A stretch of 64,000 nucleotides of DNA from Nereocystis luetkeana. Its lineage: Eukaryota > Sar > Phaeophyceae > Laminariales > Laminariaceae. A program made the position numbers and the translations under genes. Of the stretch, positions 22,301-33,551 are shown one piece after another. Under the pieces are notes generated by a model. That model had not been told where the DNA came from. It did no database searches and saw only the letters and a list, made by a program, of their open reading frames with translations. The first letter of the stretch is position 1, and each line of letters opens with the position of its first letter. Where the stretch lies: assembly GCA_031213475.1 (NCBI GenBank), contig JARUPZ010000012.1, forward strand, positions 10,746,727 to 10,810,726. The letters run 5' to 3'.

Positions 22301-22468
22301 CTATTTTCATCGAATGTTGCTACAGTAAGTAGTAGTAACTCACGCTCTCGCGCTTTCCGGTAATCATTCAAGCAGAAAAAAGTCCCTACGAGTGTGCACT
22401 CGGTGGGACTCGAACCCACGAAATTGATTCTGATAGGCACGCGGACCACCTACCAAGCCACCGGGGAC
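22301..22468 (-). mobile_element. tRNA-derived SINE (family E) with an extra hairpin
   Basis: The head starts at 22468 with GTCCCCGG. The A-box-like TGGCTTGGTAGG and B box GGTTCGAGTCC (complement of 22407-22417) fit a pol III promoter. After the T arm comes a CGAGTG/CACTCG hairpin and then TAGGGAC, which pairs with the first five bases of the head. The body continues towards 22301. The second copy is at 63678-63870. It is not a normal tRNA because the extra hairpin sits where the acceptor strand should follow the T arm. Confidence 0.65.
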
Positions 22469-23269
22469 GCAGTGGTTGCTTGCTTTTGGTACATCGAACA
22501 TGTCTGTGTCTTCGCATCTGGCTGGCCCGTTTTGTGGCTCAAACTGTGCTCATTTTACTGACAAAAAGTACAGGTAAAAAGTCGGGTAGTAGGCTTACTT
22601 CGCCAGCCAACTGTTAAATACCTGGTATAAATACAGTAGTAGCACATAACACCGATAGTAACTACGATGGCAGTACCTATGAAGTCTATTAATAGTCAAC
22701 TCACAGCCCTACTGATTGGCAGAGGAATTAATATCCGGTACCATGTACCAGGACGTCGCCGGCTTTTCCCCCCTGCACTCATACGAGGGTAAGAATGAGG
22801 CATGCATGCGTCCCTAAATCTTCTACGCACAGGGCCCAGCAGCCTCCCATCGAATGCCCAATTGGGGAGACATATTCAATGCTGTCTGTAGCTCGCCCTC
22901 TGTCTGGTTTTCATGCGACCCGGCGGGATACTCTTGGATGTCTACCAACGTGCTGGTAAGAGTTGCGTGCAGCAGCAGCAGCAGCAGCAGTAGCAACAAA
23001 CAGAAGGAGCAGAGGAAGGAGTTCTCGTTCGATCGTGTCATCAGCTGCACGTGCATGTGGGCGAGGGAGTATTGAAATACAAGAGCGGATGGCACGAATG
23101 GTGACAAGCCCAAAAATACGTACCAGGTACCAGGTACAGGCTACGAGCATGCATACGAGTACTATTCGTTGGACGATTATATTAGCAACAGGAGTTCGAG
23201 TCGCGCTATCGAGAGTGTCTGCCGTGTGCAAGCGTCAGAGAATAGGTTCCCCAGGCTGTACAGGACGTA
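22469..23269. other. Spacer with a short CAG tract
   Basis: Contains TACCTGGTA at 22619, two overlapping TACCAGGTA at 23121-23136, a (CAG)6 run near 22971-22990 and a CTATTAATAG word near 22686. No gene recognised. Confidence 0.4.
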
Positions 23270-23374
23270 AACCCCTGCTGAGGACTACTGTAGTCTCGTT
23301 TTGGGGTTTTGGGGACAAACAACTGAAATGCCAAAGTACATTGCCCCCAAAACAAGACTGCAGCAAAAGGGTTC
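23270..23374. mobile_element. Foldback MITE family J, second copy
   Basis: Inverted arms AACCCCTGCTG..AGTCTCGTTTTGGGG and AACCCTTTTGCTGCAGTCTTGTTTTGGGG, as in 4885-4977 but more diverged. Confidence 0.55.
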
Positions 23375-23629
23375 ATACGCATCATGCCCGTTTGTACTGG
23401 TGCCTACTGCTGTAACTCGTACAGATTGCTGCAAGGGCCGAAGAACCCAACGACGCAACTACAGCAGTACGTATCATACCAGGCACTCGGATTTATACCT
23501 GATGCTCGTACTGCTGTACCAAGTACATCGCAATCAAAATAAACACCAGGACAGCGAAACAGCAGCAGGAACCTGCCGACCACACAAGACCACGTCCTCC
23601 CCATCCATGCGCAGTCAGTCATCACTCAC

Positions 23630-23797
23630 TCGGTCTGGCTGGAGGGGGGGGCGGGGAGGGATCTAGTGCCATGGTAAACGCTTCCGAAGAGGGAGTTGTG
23701 AATCTTTCGCCGAAAAAGGAACGCCGTGCCGTCTGGAACCTCGATGGCAGCTGGAACCTGCTCCGTTCCACGTTCACGCTCCCCCCGACGTATCTCC
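23630..23797 (-). CDS. 168-base exon, FNIP/LRR-like repeat family
   Basis: The minus strand has an acceptor GCCGTCCCAG ending at 23798, an exon of exactly 168 bases and a donor GTGAGT (complement of 23624-23629). It aligns without gaps over long stretches with the 168-base exon at 54813-54980, including the CGAAAG and GGCAC blocks and the shared end CCAGCCAGACCGA. The frame contains LFRRKIHNSLFGSVYHGT, which loosely resembles FNIP-type repeats; that similarity is tentative. 168 is divisible by three, so such exons can be inserted or lost without shifting the frame. No neighbouring exon was found. Confidence 0.4.
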
Positions 23798-23924
23798 CTG
23801 GGACGGCAACCAAAACCCGAGAAAAGGAAAGCGCAAGGTCCCCAGGACCAGGACTTCAAGCTGTCAAATGCTGCAATATAATTGGCATCAAGTGTCGGGA
23901 TTCAGACACGTGCAAGGCGATGCG

Positions 23925-24115
23925 AGTCGATGAGGGAAGAAAAGGCTGAAATCTTCTCGCGATAAAAAATGAAGGCACGTACCGTAGCGGGAAGGGGGGA
24001 GAAGAGCCTGCTATGTGACCCCGGATCTGAGTTACGAGTTGGAAGGAGAGAGAGAAGAAGATGTGCGAAGATAATGAATGGGATGAAAAAAAAAAAGAAA
24101 AAAAAAGAAAAAAGG
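23925..24115 (+). mobile_element. SINE D, 5'-truncated copy
   Basis: Carries the TCTCGCGATAAAAAATGAAGG..GACCCCGGATCTGAGTTACG body and an A-rich tail near 24085-24115, but lacks the tRNA-like head seen at 26.05 kb. Confidence 0.7.
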
Positions 24116-24640
24116 CGCAAGGCTCGTCGAGGTCACCAGCGCGGAAGAACCGCTGTCGCTATGACGTCACAGGGGTCAGGGGCATGCTCGCAGGCATCAT
24201 GAATTTTGGGGAATAGCCACCGGCACACCAGCAGCATGCTGCTACTGTGCCTGCCACATCGCGCACCCAACAAGCGTAAATGCCGCCGACTCTGCTGCTC
24301 GCGAACGAATACACCAGGCAGAAGCATGGCCATAGACACACCAGGGAGCAGTCGCTTCGCACCATCAAAAGAAAGATGTCGACCTTCTGAGTTGTGTCAC
24401 TATCATCGTACATCGTACCTGCATGGGGTGAGTACTGGAATCGGAAAGTCACGCATGGCGGCTTCCATCCCTGGCCAGGTTGATGGGTGCACCATATCTT
24501 CATCGACGTTTGCGTGTTGGGCCATGACCTAGCCGTGCCGGTCAAAGCGACGGCTACCTGGTGTAAGTTGGGGTTTGGTGCGTTTGTTGTTTGTTCTTGC
24601 GAGGAGTGGGCTTCTCCGGTTCAGCCAGCAAAAAAAAATG
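24116..24640. other. Spacer, no gene seen
   Basis: Open frames on both strands are short and overlap each other; no domain is recognised. Confidence 0.35.
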
Positions 24641-25198
24641 AGTGTTTGCGAAAAATTTTTTACTTTTACTTCTCCAAAAATTCTCCCGAGGTAACTTTTT
24701 GAGGTAAATTTCTGAAAAAAACGCGAAAAAGTACTTCAGCGAAGTCAGGATTTCATCAAAAATTACGGTAACTTTTGGCTCTCTGTCTCATTGGCCTACA
24801 CGCACCGAGCATCATCCCGACGCAAAACGCATCATCTCAAATCTCGAAGGATCACAACACCGAGCATCTTCCATGCCACCATGCTGCTTGCTGTACGCAT
24901 CACGACAACCGCTGGGAGCACAGAGGCTCGAGAGGTGTAGCTTGAGTACCGCGCGCACGAGCGGCGTTGGATTGTGCCAGCGGGCCGCCGCCGCTGCTAC
25001 GTAGGGTACTCGCTTTCGCCTACTTGGTGACGACGTGGAGGATGCTTCGTTCCAAAAAAGGACTCGCATCACACTCGTACTCGTACTCGTGCTCGCACAG
25101 AGCGCGACAGCTCGTGTATCATTTCGATTCCACCACACTGGCCGCGACAGTGGCGGCGGAGCGGAGCCCGCCGGCGCTGTGGCGTGCGTAGGCTGAGC

Positions 25199-25248
<50 letters not shown>

Positions 25249-25752
25249 CAATCCAAAAAGGGAAGCTGGCTGGTGCTGGTGCTGGTGCTTGCTGGTGCTG
25301 GTGCTGACGCTGCTTATTTTTGTTGCTCAAGCTGCCTCTAGCTGCGGCCAGCGCTTGCTAGCTGCCGCTTGCTGTGCTGCTGCTTGCAGTCGTGGGCTGG
25401 CAGTGGTGGCACCGCTGTCAACTCTGCCGCCGAAACGTTGCTGGGCCGCCGTTGCTACTCCCAAGCTGTTTTTTAGTTTTTCGTTTTTTTTTTTTGGCGC
25501 GTTTGCCTCACTTCCCCCCTTCCCTTCTTATTTTCGGAGGCGTCGCCTGCAGGATTTGATTTACCTCACTCGCAAACACACCGAAATCAGGAAGGGAAGG
25601 AAATTCACTTTTTTTAGCGCAAGTACAAGTTTTTTTTTTTTTACCTCTATCGCAAACACTAAAAGAGTGTTTTTCAGAAAAAATACCTCAAAAAGTTACC
25701 TCGGGAGAATTTTTGGAGAAGTAAAAGTAAAAAAAAAAAAATCGCAAACACT
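24641..25752. mobile_element. 1.1 kb TIR element (family H) with an internal CAG tract
   Basis: AGTGTTTGCGA at the left end and TCGCAAACACT at the right end are perfect complements. Inside them ~60 bases (TTTTACTTCTCCAAAAATTCTCCCGAGG..) are repeated in inverse. The interior contains (CAG)16 at 25200-25247. A left-end fragment in reverse lies at 53905-54053, and an interior fragment in reverse at 43600-43858. I could not identify a clean target duplication or a transposase, so the superfamily is unknown. Confidence 0.7.
25200..25247 (+). repeat. (CAG)16 microsatellite
   Basis: Sixteen uninterrupted CAG units inside TIR element H. They read as polyalanine or polyserine in the frames crossing them, which makes spurious ORFs on both strands. 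Confidence 0.95.
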
Positions 25753-26034
25753 ACTACTCAAATAAGAAAAAACACCACTCACTGCTTGTAAACAGAGTAA
25801 GACAAAGAACCAAGGAAAAAAGTGCAGTGTGTGAGCTTTTTTTCAGACTGCATGAGGTTTTTTCTTTGCTCTTTTCTGCCGACCGATGACGGATGAGCTA
25901 CATATTGAATCACTACAAAAACAATTTGTTGTACATACATGTTGTACAATGCGATCCGTTAAAAAATATACCAGGTACCAGGTAAATGTTTTTTGCTTTG
26001 TGTTGCATGATTTGAGCTTTGCTGATGTTTCCTA
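25753..26034. other. Spacer sharing a segment with the LINE fragment at 45.6 kb
   Basis: The block CACTGCTTGTAAACAGAGT..AAGACAAAG..ACCAA near 25778-25815 recurs at about 45640-45675, in the 3' region of the dead LINE. Two overlapping TACCAGGTA words lie at 25969-25984. Confidence 0.45.
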
Positions 26035-26380
26035 TGTGCGGCTGGATCGCCCCGGTGGTTCAAGTGTGGTTAACATCGAATTCTACTTGTTTGAGTCCTG
26101 GGTTCGAGCCCAGGTGGGTCGGACTTTGACTTTATTTGCAAAAATAAAAAAGGATTCAATTGTTGAGAGCGCCTTGCGGCGTGGGTAGGCACAATTCGAT
26201 TCGAGTCGACGAGGGAAGAAAAGGCTGAACTCTTCTCGCGATAAAAATGAAGGCACGTACCGTAGCGGGAAGGGGGGAGAAGAGCCTGCTATGTGACCCC
26301 GGATCTGAGTTACGAGTTAGTTGGAAGGAGAGAGAGAAGATGTGCGAAGATAATGAATGGGATGCGCAAAAAAAAAAAAA
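26035..26380 (+). mobile_element. tRNA-derived SINE (family D), complete reference copy
   Basis: A box TGGTTCAAGTG at 26056-26066 and B box GGTTCGAGCCC at 26101-26111 form an internal pol III promoter in a tRNA-like head. The body includes TTGACTTTATTTGCAAAAATAAAA and the CGATAAAAATGAAGGCACG block and ends in an A-rich tail at about 26366-26383. Other copies: 20215-20589 plus 22263-22300 (minus) and 23925-24115 (truncated). Confidence 0.85.
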
Positions 26381-26383
26381 AAA

Positions 26384-27146
26384 ATGCGGTTCGATTTCGA
26401 GCTTCAGATTTGTATTTTTCGATCTCGAAAACGAATGACCCTGCTTTCATGCAGTCGAAATATGCAAAATCTGACCGGAAATTTTTGGATTTGAGAATCC
26501 GATGACCCAAGTCGTCAGATTTTGGCCCAAAATCCGACGACCTGGGTCATGAGATTTTCAAATCGAAAAATGGGATGCTCTCTAAATTCAAGATGTTATC
26601 CATGACAGCAAACAGCAGCAGAACGATCGATGAGTTGGAAGGTTACACAGCTGTATGGCGGCGTCGCTTCGCGCCCGACGCTCGGGCGGCGCGACCCTCC
26701 GTGGCCAGACGTCAGTCGCCTGGCGCGGGCTCGGGCCTACAGACCAAGAGAAGCGAACTCGGCACGCACCTCTCCGTGGATACGTACGAGTACTTGTACG
26801 TACACTGCTGTACAGCAGCAGCAGCAGCAGTCAGTCAAAACATGGAACCCAAAATACCAAGACAGGTGGCTTTAGCGCACTCGCCACGTCTCTTTGCCGC
26901 CAGACCAGAGATGGTCAGCCTTGGCTCGGACGCTTGGGTCCTACGCACAGTGCAGCGCACCCAGCGCGTCTCTTCGCGGCGCCAAACCACAAAAACAGCA
27001 GTTGGTCTCGGCGTTTGCTCAAATCTCCACACACACATTTAATCTGATTTTTCCGCATAGGAAGGCTGTTTCGATTTGCCAACTTCACATCTGAAAAGGC
27101 GATCGGGCCAAAATCTGGAGCTCAAAAATCGAACCGCATAGGAAAC
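26384..27146. mobile_element. TIR element family F, 5'-trimmed copy
   Basis: The ends ATGCGGTTCGATTTCGAGC and CTCAAAAATCGAACCGCATAGGAAAC are inverted complements. The left GTTTCCT is missing where the element abuts the SINE poly(A). The interior matches the complete copy at 58831-60274, but in reverse and without the foldback insertion. Open frames across the interior are GC-rich shadows without a domain. Confidence 0.75.
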
Positions 27147-27596
27147 GGGCACTGGGGGTTATATTTATTTATTTTTCGGATTCAGGGAGAACAAATAGAT
27201 CACCACTTTTGATAACGACGATGTCTATTGGCCAAGAGGCCGAAATCACCCCGAATTCGAATCGCGCTCACTGGACTGTCATGTTTCGTGTAGGAGCGGC
27301 ACCGTCGTCCCCGCGACGCTAACACACATCAGCACCAGAGCAAGTAGCGGCACAGCAGCAGCAGCAGCAGTAGCAGCAACAGCAGCAGCAGCAGCATAAC
27401 AGGCAGTCAGAGCTCTCCGTGTCAGGCTCCAGACACCGAAGACGAGGAGCAGTGCGATAAGAAGTTCCAACAGCCTCCAGCAGCAGCACCCCCCCAAACA
27501 GCCGACTTCAAGGGGAAGGTCTTGCTCTTTATTGTCATAACCATCAGGCCGTGCTAGACAGAAGCCCCAGCGTGGCAGCACCATCAACGGCAAGCA
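27147..27596. other. Spacer with a CAG tract
   Basis: An imperfect (CAG)n run is at about 27354-27397. Nothing else recognised. Confidence 0.4.
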
Positions 27597-27646
27597 GCAG
27601 CAGCAACAACAACAACAACGACAACAACAACAACAACAACAACAAT

Positions 27647-27702
<56 letters not shown>

Positions 27703-27710
27703 CTACTACT

Positions 27711-27755
<45 letters not shown>

Positions 27756-27780
27756 TCATCAGCAGCAACAACAACAACAC
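27597..27780 (+). repeat. (AAC)n microsatellite, ~180 bases
   Basis: Nearly pure AAC with a TACTACTAC interruption near 27702-27713. It gives a poly-asparagine frame on the plus strand. Since poly-Asn, poly-Gln and poly-Thr frames are all open, coding use cannot be inferred. It lies directly upstream of the candidate host gene. Confidence 0.9.
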
Positions 27781-27839
27781 CAGCAACAACAGCAACATAT
27801 TACAGCAGCAGAGGAGTACCAGGTATGTACCAGGTACTA

Positions 27840-30088
27840 GGCAACAGCAGTAACAGCGGCGGGAAGCAGCCGACCGGGCAGGACGAGCTCTCCGACGAGA
27901 TCAGGCTCAGGATCTTTGGGGGCGACGGCTTGAAGCCGCCCATTCTGTTAAACTTACAGGTGAACTGCGGGTTGTAAATTTTACTCTGTTTTATAATACA
28001 CGCTTGATCCAAAACCACAGAATAGCACCTACCTCGTGCCCTTACTTAGCAGTGTTACCACGGACGGTGGTCAAGAGCAACCTTGCCTGTGTCGTCAAGA
28101 CGAATGACGAAGTTTGTTTTTTCAACGAGACTCGACATCGCCCCGACCGTCGTCCGCCGTCCTTCTCGCTTGTTGAATCCACCCCCAGATGACTCCTGCG
28201 CTGACCGCCCAGTGCTTCAGGAGGCAACGGAGATCAACATGTACATAGAAAACGAGCTGACCGCCGTAATCCAGCCGCCCCTTCTTCTCCAAAAGGTGGA
28301 GATGGAGTCCTTGCCGAGTATCGTGTTCGACCCCCCCGCCGTCGCTGCTGTCGGTGTCGTTTCTAAGAGCGACCAGCCGGGTGGAAAACAAGGACGTTCT
28401 TGGCGCAGACGCGGAGTGGGACACGGTCGATCCGGAGGGCAAAAAGTGGCGGCCATCAATGCCCCCCACCAGCGCGGCATGCCCTTCCCCTTCCACTTGC
28501 AGAGGGTTCCTTCTGGGTTCACAAAGGAGGCGTTCCCTACTGCTCTCGAGGGTTAGGTGAGCGTAGACCACCACGAGTGTCACGACAAATAACATCTGGT
28601 TACGTTTTTACCTGTTTCCCTTTTTTCCTGGGAGTAATACCTGCACTCTTTTGTGTTTGCACCAACTTGCACGGCGACCGCCTTTCTGCTCGATAAACCC
28701 CCTGCGCTGACTATTAATAGTATCGCCATCGAAACGGATGCTGCCCAGGTCTTCAACAACTGCGGCGTAGAAGCGGCGAATACCTTGTACTTGCACCCGC
28801 TCGCCAAGTTGAAATTGGTAGCACACTCGTCTCGATTACACGCCACCATGACGGCATGCCTGCTGGGGAAGCAGTTAATTAACAGCGCCATTCTGTTCTC
28901 CCGCTGCTCCAGCGCTCGTCTCAACGACACACAACGGAACTAAGGTTTTATTATACCTTCACCTCGGTCGTTATGTGCAAAGCGATGGTCGAATCGAAGT
29001 GCGCCGTCGCCTCGCCTCTGCGTTCCCTGAACCTGAGGACCTGGCGCCCGGTTTGAAATGTATGGAGGAAACACGGTGGCCGGTCAAAGCTCTATCATCG
29101 AATATGTCGGTACGGCAGTACGTAACCGTAACGCTCAGCGCCCCTCTAGTGCTACACACAGAAGTACCCTCGTCCCTCCCGCCCTCGTACACGCCCCTCT
29201 CCGCGAAGCAGGTGCACCTGTATAGCATCAGCTATTCTTCGCGCATGAAGCTCTCTGTCACGGGGAAGCTCGGGCGCAGCTGGTCGGGCGGTGGAGAGCG
29301 GTCAAGATCACGAGGGAAACATTACTAGGTGCCTTCGTCCTGTACGCCAGGTCGCCGCCGATACCTGTGTCATGGAAGGCCTGGCAAGCCACGAGCAAGC
29401 GTTACACGGAACGACATGCAGTATCCGCTGCCGCAGGCGGGGGCGCACCGCCCCGAACCGGCGCCTTTCCTCCCACCTGTACGGAATCGCAGCGGACGGT
29501 GGCGAGGGGTTTGATGCAGCCGTGGAGGCGTGCTGCCCATGAAGGAGGAGCATTTGTTGAGGGAGGGGGGGAGTATGCGCCAAGATAAAACACGGCCAGA
29601 GTCTGCTGAACCGGCCTCTTTCGATGATTTGGCGTTGGGGGGTGTAGGTATCATTCGCAGGAGGAATCTTACAAGCCATCGCTGGACGACGGTGGGGAGG
29701 CACTGGCGATTTCAACCACGAGGACCTTCCTACCGGGTACCCCGCAAAGGGAGCAGGTGAGTCATTGGTCGTTTGTTGTAGCCCAAACGCAAAGATGGCG
29801 GCATGCGTGTAAACATTCTACGTTTTTTTTTTGCGTTTGGTGGAGTCTGACACTTTGCATGCGACTGATGTTGTGTACCAGGTAGCCCTTGCGTGTGATT
29901 GAAGCTTCGGTTTCACTGTCCAATGCGCCCATCTGGCGTAGACCGCATACATTTCCATTCAAGTGCCAAATAAGACTGACGCCGGAGGTGACGACGCTGC
30001 AGGCGGAGGCAAAACAGACAACGAGTCGATCGGTCTCGCCGTTGGCCCGGACCACAAAGTCTCGGGTCTAATGCAACCAGGCGACAGG
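27840..30088 (+). CDS. Candidate multi-exon host gene, weak TRAPPC13-like similarity
   Basis: Four segments in collinear order recall TRAPPC13, a subunit of the TRAPP vesicle-tethering complex. They are a KFVF..LDIAPTVV segment near 28105-28150, EINMYIENELTAV..LLLQKVEME near 28230-28310, GKLGRSW..GERSR near 29255-29310, and VSLSNAPIWRRPHTFPFKCQI near 29900-29965. Good splice signals are present: donors CAG|GTGAAC near 27957, GCAG|GTGAGT near 29756 and ACAG|GTGAGC at 30088, and an acceptor near 29882-29887. After KCQI the best continuation (PNKTDAGG.., ending GLMQPGDRGIQ at the donor) lies in another frame, so at least one indel or unseen intron interrupts it. Composition is GC-richer than the flanks and free of the window's repeats. 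The identification rests on short matches and may be wrong; a decayed gene is possible. Confidence 0.35.
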
Positions 30089-30357
30089 GGTATACAGGTG
30101 AGCGGCGGGTGTAGAGGGTTGTATAACTAACAATACAACATGTAAAGGCTTGCAAACTTCGGTGCGTGTGTTGGCCACCTGCTCTCGGTTACGAGTCGTG
30201 CTAAGGTATGGGGAGTACCCTTGTTGGCAGGGAGGCTAGCTAGCTTTCTTAAACAAATATACAACGGTACTACTGTAGTGTGATAAATTATATAATGTTA
30301 TGTAAAAGGGGTCAAATACGCGTACGTTTCGGGTGTGCAAGAGTGGCTACTCACGTA
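30089..30357. other. Spacer, no feature seen
   Basis: Possible intron or downstream sequence of the candidate gene. No repeat or gene was recognised. Confidence 0.35.
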
Positions 30358-31162
30358 GGGCCCGTCTTAACGAGGAACCATTTATATGATAATCGAATAG
30401 GGAAAAAATAATTTTATTCGATTTTGATAGAATTTCGCGAGAACAATGCCTTTGGATCATGTCGAGGAATAGCGTATTTTGCTGAAAAGCTCGGAGAATG
30501 CACAAGGGTCAACGAACACCCGAGAACAACCAACGAGGCGAGTGACGGCCCGCGCCCTCCTCGGGGCGCCGCGGCCAGCGGCCGATTGTTTCTGCCGGCA
30601 CCGCCGAAGAGACTATCGCTCTCTGGGATGTCTTGGGTGGCTGGCGTAGCCCCGAAGCGCCACGCAGGCAGTAGCGGCGGGGATACAGCGATCGACGTTC
30701 TGAGCAAAATCGTGGCCTGGTCGGTGCTCGTGTAGTTTGCGAGGCAAAGAAGGATGAAAAACTGGGTTTGCGACGACCTTGTAATTTTTGTAGGCGCCGT
30801 GGATCTACTCTGTGCTAGGGGCCGTCGGACCTCGCGCTGCGGCTGCTCCGGTGGCCCTGTCTCTCGGGAATAGTGGATCTCATCTGTGAAGCAGTCGACG
30901 ACACGGTTCAAGCTTGCGTGGCTTGCTCTGGTTTCAGGAGCATGCCATGTCGAGTTGCACAAACTCCCCATATTGAATAACACGAAGAGCAAAAGAAGTC
31001 CCAAAATAGTTTTTTGACGAATTCGTTTTTTTTTCGTATATTTCGGATCTCAAGTCAGAATTCCTGCTTGGTGATCCATTTTTCGACCAAAGATGCAACT
31101 CAAATCGAACAAAAAAAACGTTTGCGGAATATAATAAAAAACTTTCTCGTGAATACGGGCCC
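30358..31162. mobile_element. 805-base MITE with GGGCCCGT termini
   Basis: GGGCCCGTCTTAACGAG at the left end and GGGCCCGTATTCACGAG (inverted) at the right end agree at 15 of 17 positions. The terminus is related to MITE B (GGGCCGGTCTTA). Flanks GTA and TTG are not an intact duplication, so the site may have decayed. There is no transposase. A long minus-strand frame at 30414-31004 has no recognisable domain. Confidence 0.65.
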
Positions 31163-31943
31163 TTGAATCAGTGGATGCATTTTGAAGTCGTTGTCGGGCC
31201 ACAACCAATCACCGCTGTCGCGGCAAAACTATTCATGTTTGTTTGTTGCGTCCCTCATATTCAGGGCTACCGCCTGCATCTTCGCACCCTCTTCGTCGTT
31301 TGCATGAGCAGGAAGATAGCCAGCCAACTACTAAGCTATGCTTCGGTGTTTGCGAAGCGCGCATGGCTGCCGATCATGAAAATTGTCGCGGGGTCGTCAG
31401 GGGGATGATACAGCAAAGCACCGCCCAAGAGTTTGAGCACACTGCCGTGACCACGCCTCGAATGTTTGCTCCCGGTCCCGCAATGGGAGATTTCTTGGCG
31501 TCATCCACGGTCGCGGCCGGGACGGTGGGGGCAGGGGCGGAGATGAGTCCGCGCAAGGCGGGTGGATATGGTCAGGGGGTGGTGGGCGGAGGTATTGGCG
31601 GTCGTACACCGATAGAGAAAGCCGGAGGTTGCCAGGAGTATGGACACCGCAAGGGTGGATGGTCTCAGATCGACTCTGGACCCATATTTCGACGAGAAAT
31701 GATGTATCGCACCTGCACATATTTTTTTCCCTGGTTTTTCGTTGCCTATAATTTGTGACGATTCCCCCACAACCCTTCACCTGCAACAAATGTACCGGCA
31801 CTGCCAGTCTATCCGGAAAGTACCAGGTAACCCAACGTGAATAGCCGTTTTCCAGTCGGATTCTATCTCGAAGATATACGCACTATTACTTGGAATCGAC
31901 TTCTAACGTAAAAAAAAAACTTTCCCTCTACCATTACAGGTAA
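31163..31943. other. Spacer, no gene seen
   Basis: Frames on both strands are open over ~400 bases because of GC richness. No motif recognised. TACCAGGTA at 31821. Confidence 0.35.
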
Positions 31944-32659
31944 GGGCCCACCTTAACGGGGACTTTAACTTTTTTCAGTTCGATTGTTTTGTTTATTTTT
32001 CTAATTTAATTTGCACCTGATTGGGCGAAGAGTGAACGACCAACCAGGCGAATTATAAAAATCAATTTGAGTGAAATGTCTTTGGGAACTTTTTTTGTGT
32101 GATTTTTTTAATTTCAATTTGGAATTTGGCAGTTCCTTGGTCTTGATGTAGCATGTTCATGGTGGGTCAACACCCTCGGTGGGGTCTGGGGCGATTCTTG
32201 GCCGCTTCGGTGACCACGATCGAGGCGATAAAATGCGAACCTCAACGAGAGGTGACCAGAGCAATAGCCGCGCCCACGCTCACACACCATAGCACATCGT
32301 ACCCCGGCGGTGGCACCTCAAAAGTAATCATGGCGCTCGCAATCCCATTTTTTCGGCCTGCTCGATTGGCTAAAAATCACGAAAACCCTGCAAACGAGCA
32401 AAAAAACGGAGGATACGCTCGAGACCTCGATAGCTGCATCACTGTGCTGCTGTTCCGCACGTGGCACTTGAGGGCTTCCTCCGCCCACCCAAGACACCTA
32501 TCATGCGCGACCAAAAGAACAAGAGGCTGGCGGCGGCGCGCACGCGGCAGCGCAAACCTTCTCTCTTGTCTCCGCGCGTCGCTGTTTGTCGGCTGGGCGC
32601 TGTGTGACGCGGCGCGTTTATTCCGGATTAGTTTTCGATTGACAACTAGTACGTTGTTC
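31944..32659. mobile_element. Left part of a GGGCCC-terminus TIR element split by an LTR retrotransposon
   Basis: GGGCCCACCTTAACGGGGAC opens an AT-rich stretch here. The complement of its inner part, GTTCCCCGTTAAG, occurs at about 37995-38007, just beyond the gypsy element. This suggests one TIR element interrupted by the retrotransposon. The right outermost bases are replaced by an ATT microsatellite, so the call is tentative. Confidence 0.4.
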
Positions 32660-32935
32660 TGTTAAGATCACGGAGAGCGGGACACTTTGTATCCCTGGAC
32701 AGGTCTGCCTATTAAGCCGGCACTCGTTGGTACTCACGTTGATGTTCGCTTAGAGATAGCAGAGCCACTTTATTCCTTTCGTGCACGACGGAGACTGGGA
32801 CCACGCTCGTGCCTCTCTGGAAAACCCCTGGTAATCCACCTAAGATACGCCTTCCAAGTACTACAAATACGATCCCAGTGCCAGAACCCAGGTAATTACC
32901 GGGCTTTCAACCTCATACAAAGCAGTATTATAACA
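32660..32935 (-). repeat. Ty3/gypsy LTR (3' LTR in minus sense)
   Basis: 276 bases, TGTTAAGATC..TATAACA. It is near-identical to the LTR at 37635-37910, with a few substitutions (for example GTTGATG against GTTGGTG), so the insertion is not brand new but is moderately young. The ORF inside is incidental. Confidence 0.9.
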
Positions 32936-33551
32936 CTAGCCCACTCTGATGAGCCGTATATATATGCAGAATTATGGGAAATTCATGGAAACCCCGATTC
33001 CACAACTAGAACATGAGTCGAAGATGCGGCTCCTCAAAACCCACTCCCACACCTCTGAACGGCAAGGCAACGAAGCCGGCAAAGTGCGTAAAAAAGAATG
33101 AAAGGAAGCGTAGCCTCAAGGGGCAGGAATAAATCGTCAACGAAAAACCATCGTCATGTTACCCGCGACGGGGGGGGCGAGGAAGATGCAGGGAAAGCGA
33201 AAAGGGAACATAAAAAAAAGACGAGAAGAAAAATATCAAGGAAGATATCAAGAGACATCGAAAACCCAGCCTACTACTCGGGAAACGTGTCCTGTGCCAC
33301 AGTGAGTGGCACGATTACAGATTACCCAAACCAGCCCCGACACTGAGCGGGGGGGGTAGGCAGGACAGAATACGCGAAAAACATCCCTAGCCAAGCCCAA
33401 GAAAAACACTCAAACAAACAACCCAGGAACACACCTGCCAGAAGAAAAGAATCGACCCGAAAAGTCGGAAGACGTCAACAACGAGAAAGACCACCGCCCA
33501 AATCCGGGAAAACGTCAAGAAGAAAATTCGAGCGCAGCCAAGAAGCGAAAA

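Noticed and set aside
22390..22468. Functional tRNA gene on the minus strand
   Set aside because: The anticodon arm is not formed and an extra hairpin separates the T arm from the acceptor complement; a second diverged copy at 63.7 kb shows a SINE family.
25200..25247. CRISPR-like or regulatory repeat array
   Set aside because: It is a simple trinucleotide microsatellite without spacers; no CRISPR array or cas gene is present anywhere in the window.
25184..25765. 193-codon frame with polyalanine
   Set aside because: Produced by the (CAG)16 run inside TIR element H; no domain outside the repeat.
26041..26115. Functional tRNA gene on the plus strand
   Set aside because: A and B boxes are good but the acceptor ends do not pair, and multiple copies share the same 3' body, so it is a SINE.
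27551..27853. Poly-asparagine protein frame
   Set aside because: All three frames of the AAC tract are open and no flanking domain ties one frame to a gene.
30414..31004. 196-codon minus-strand frame
   Set aside because: Lies within a TIR element; no domain, and the plus strand is also open over part of it.
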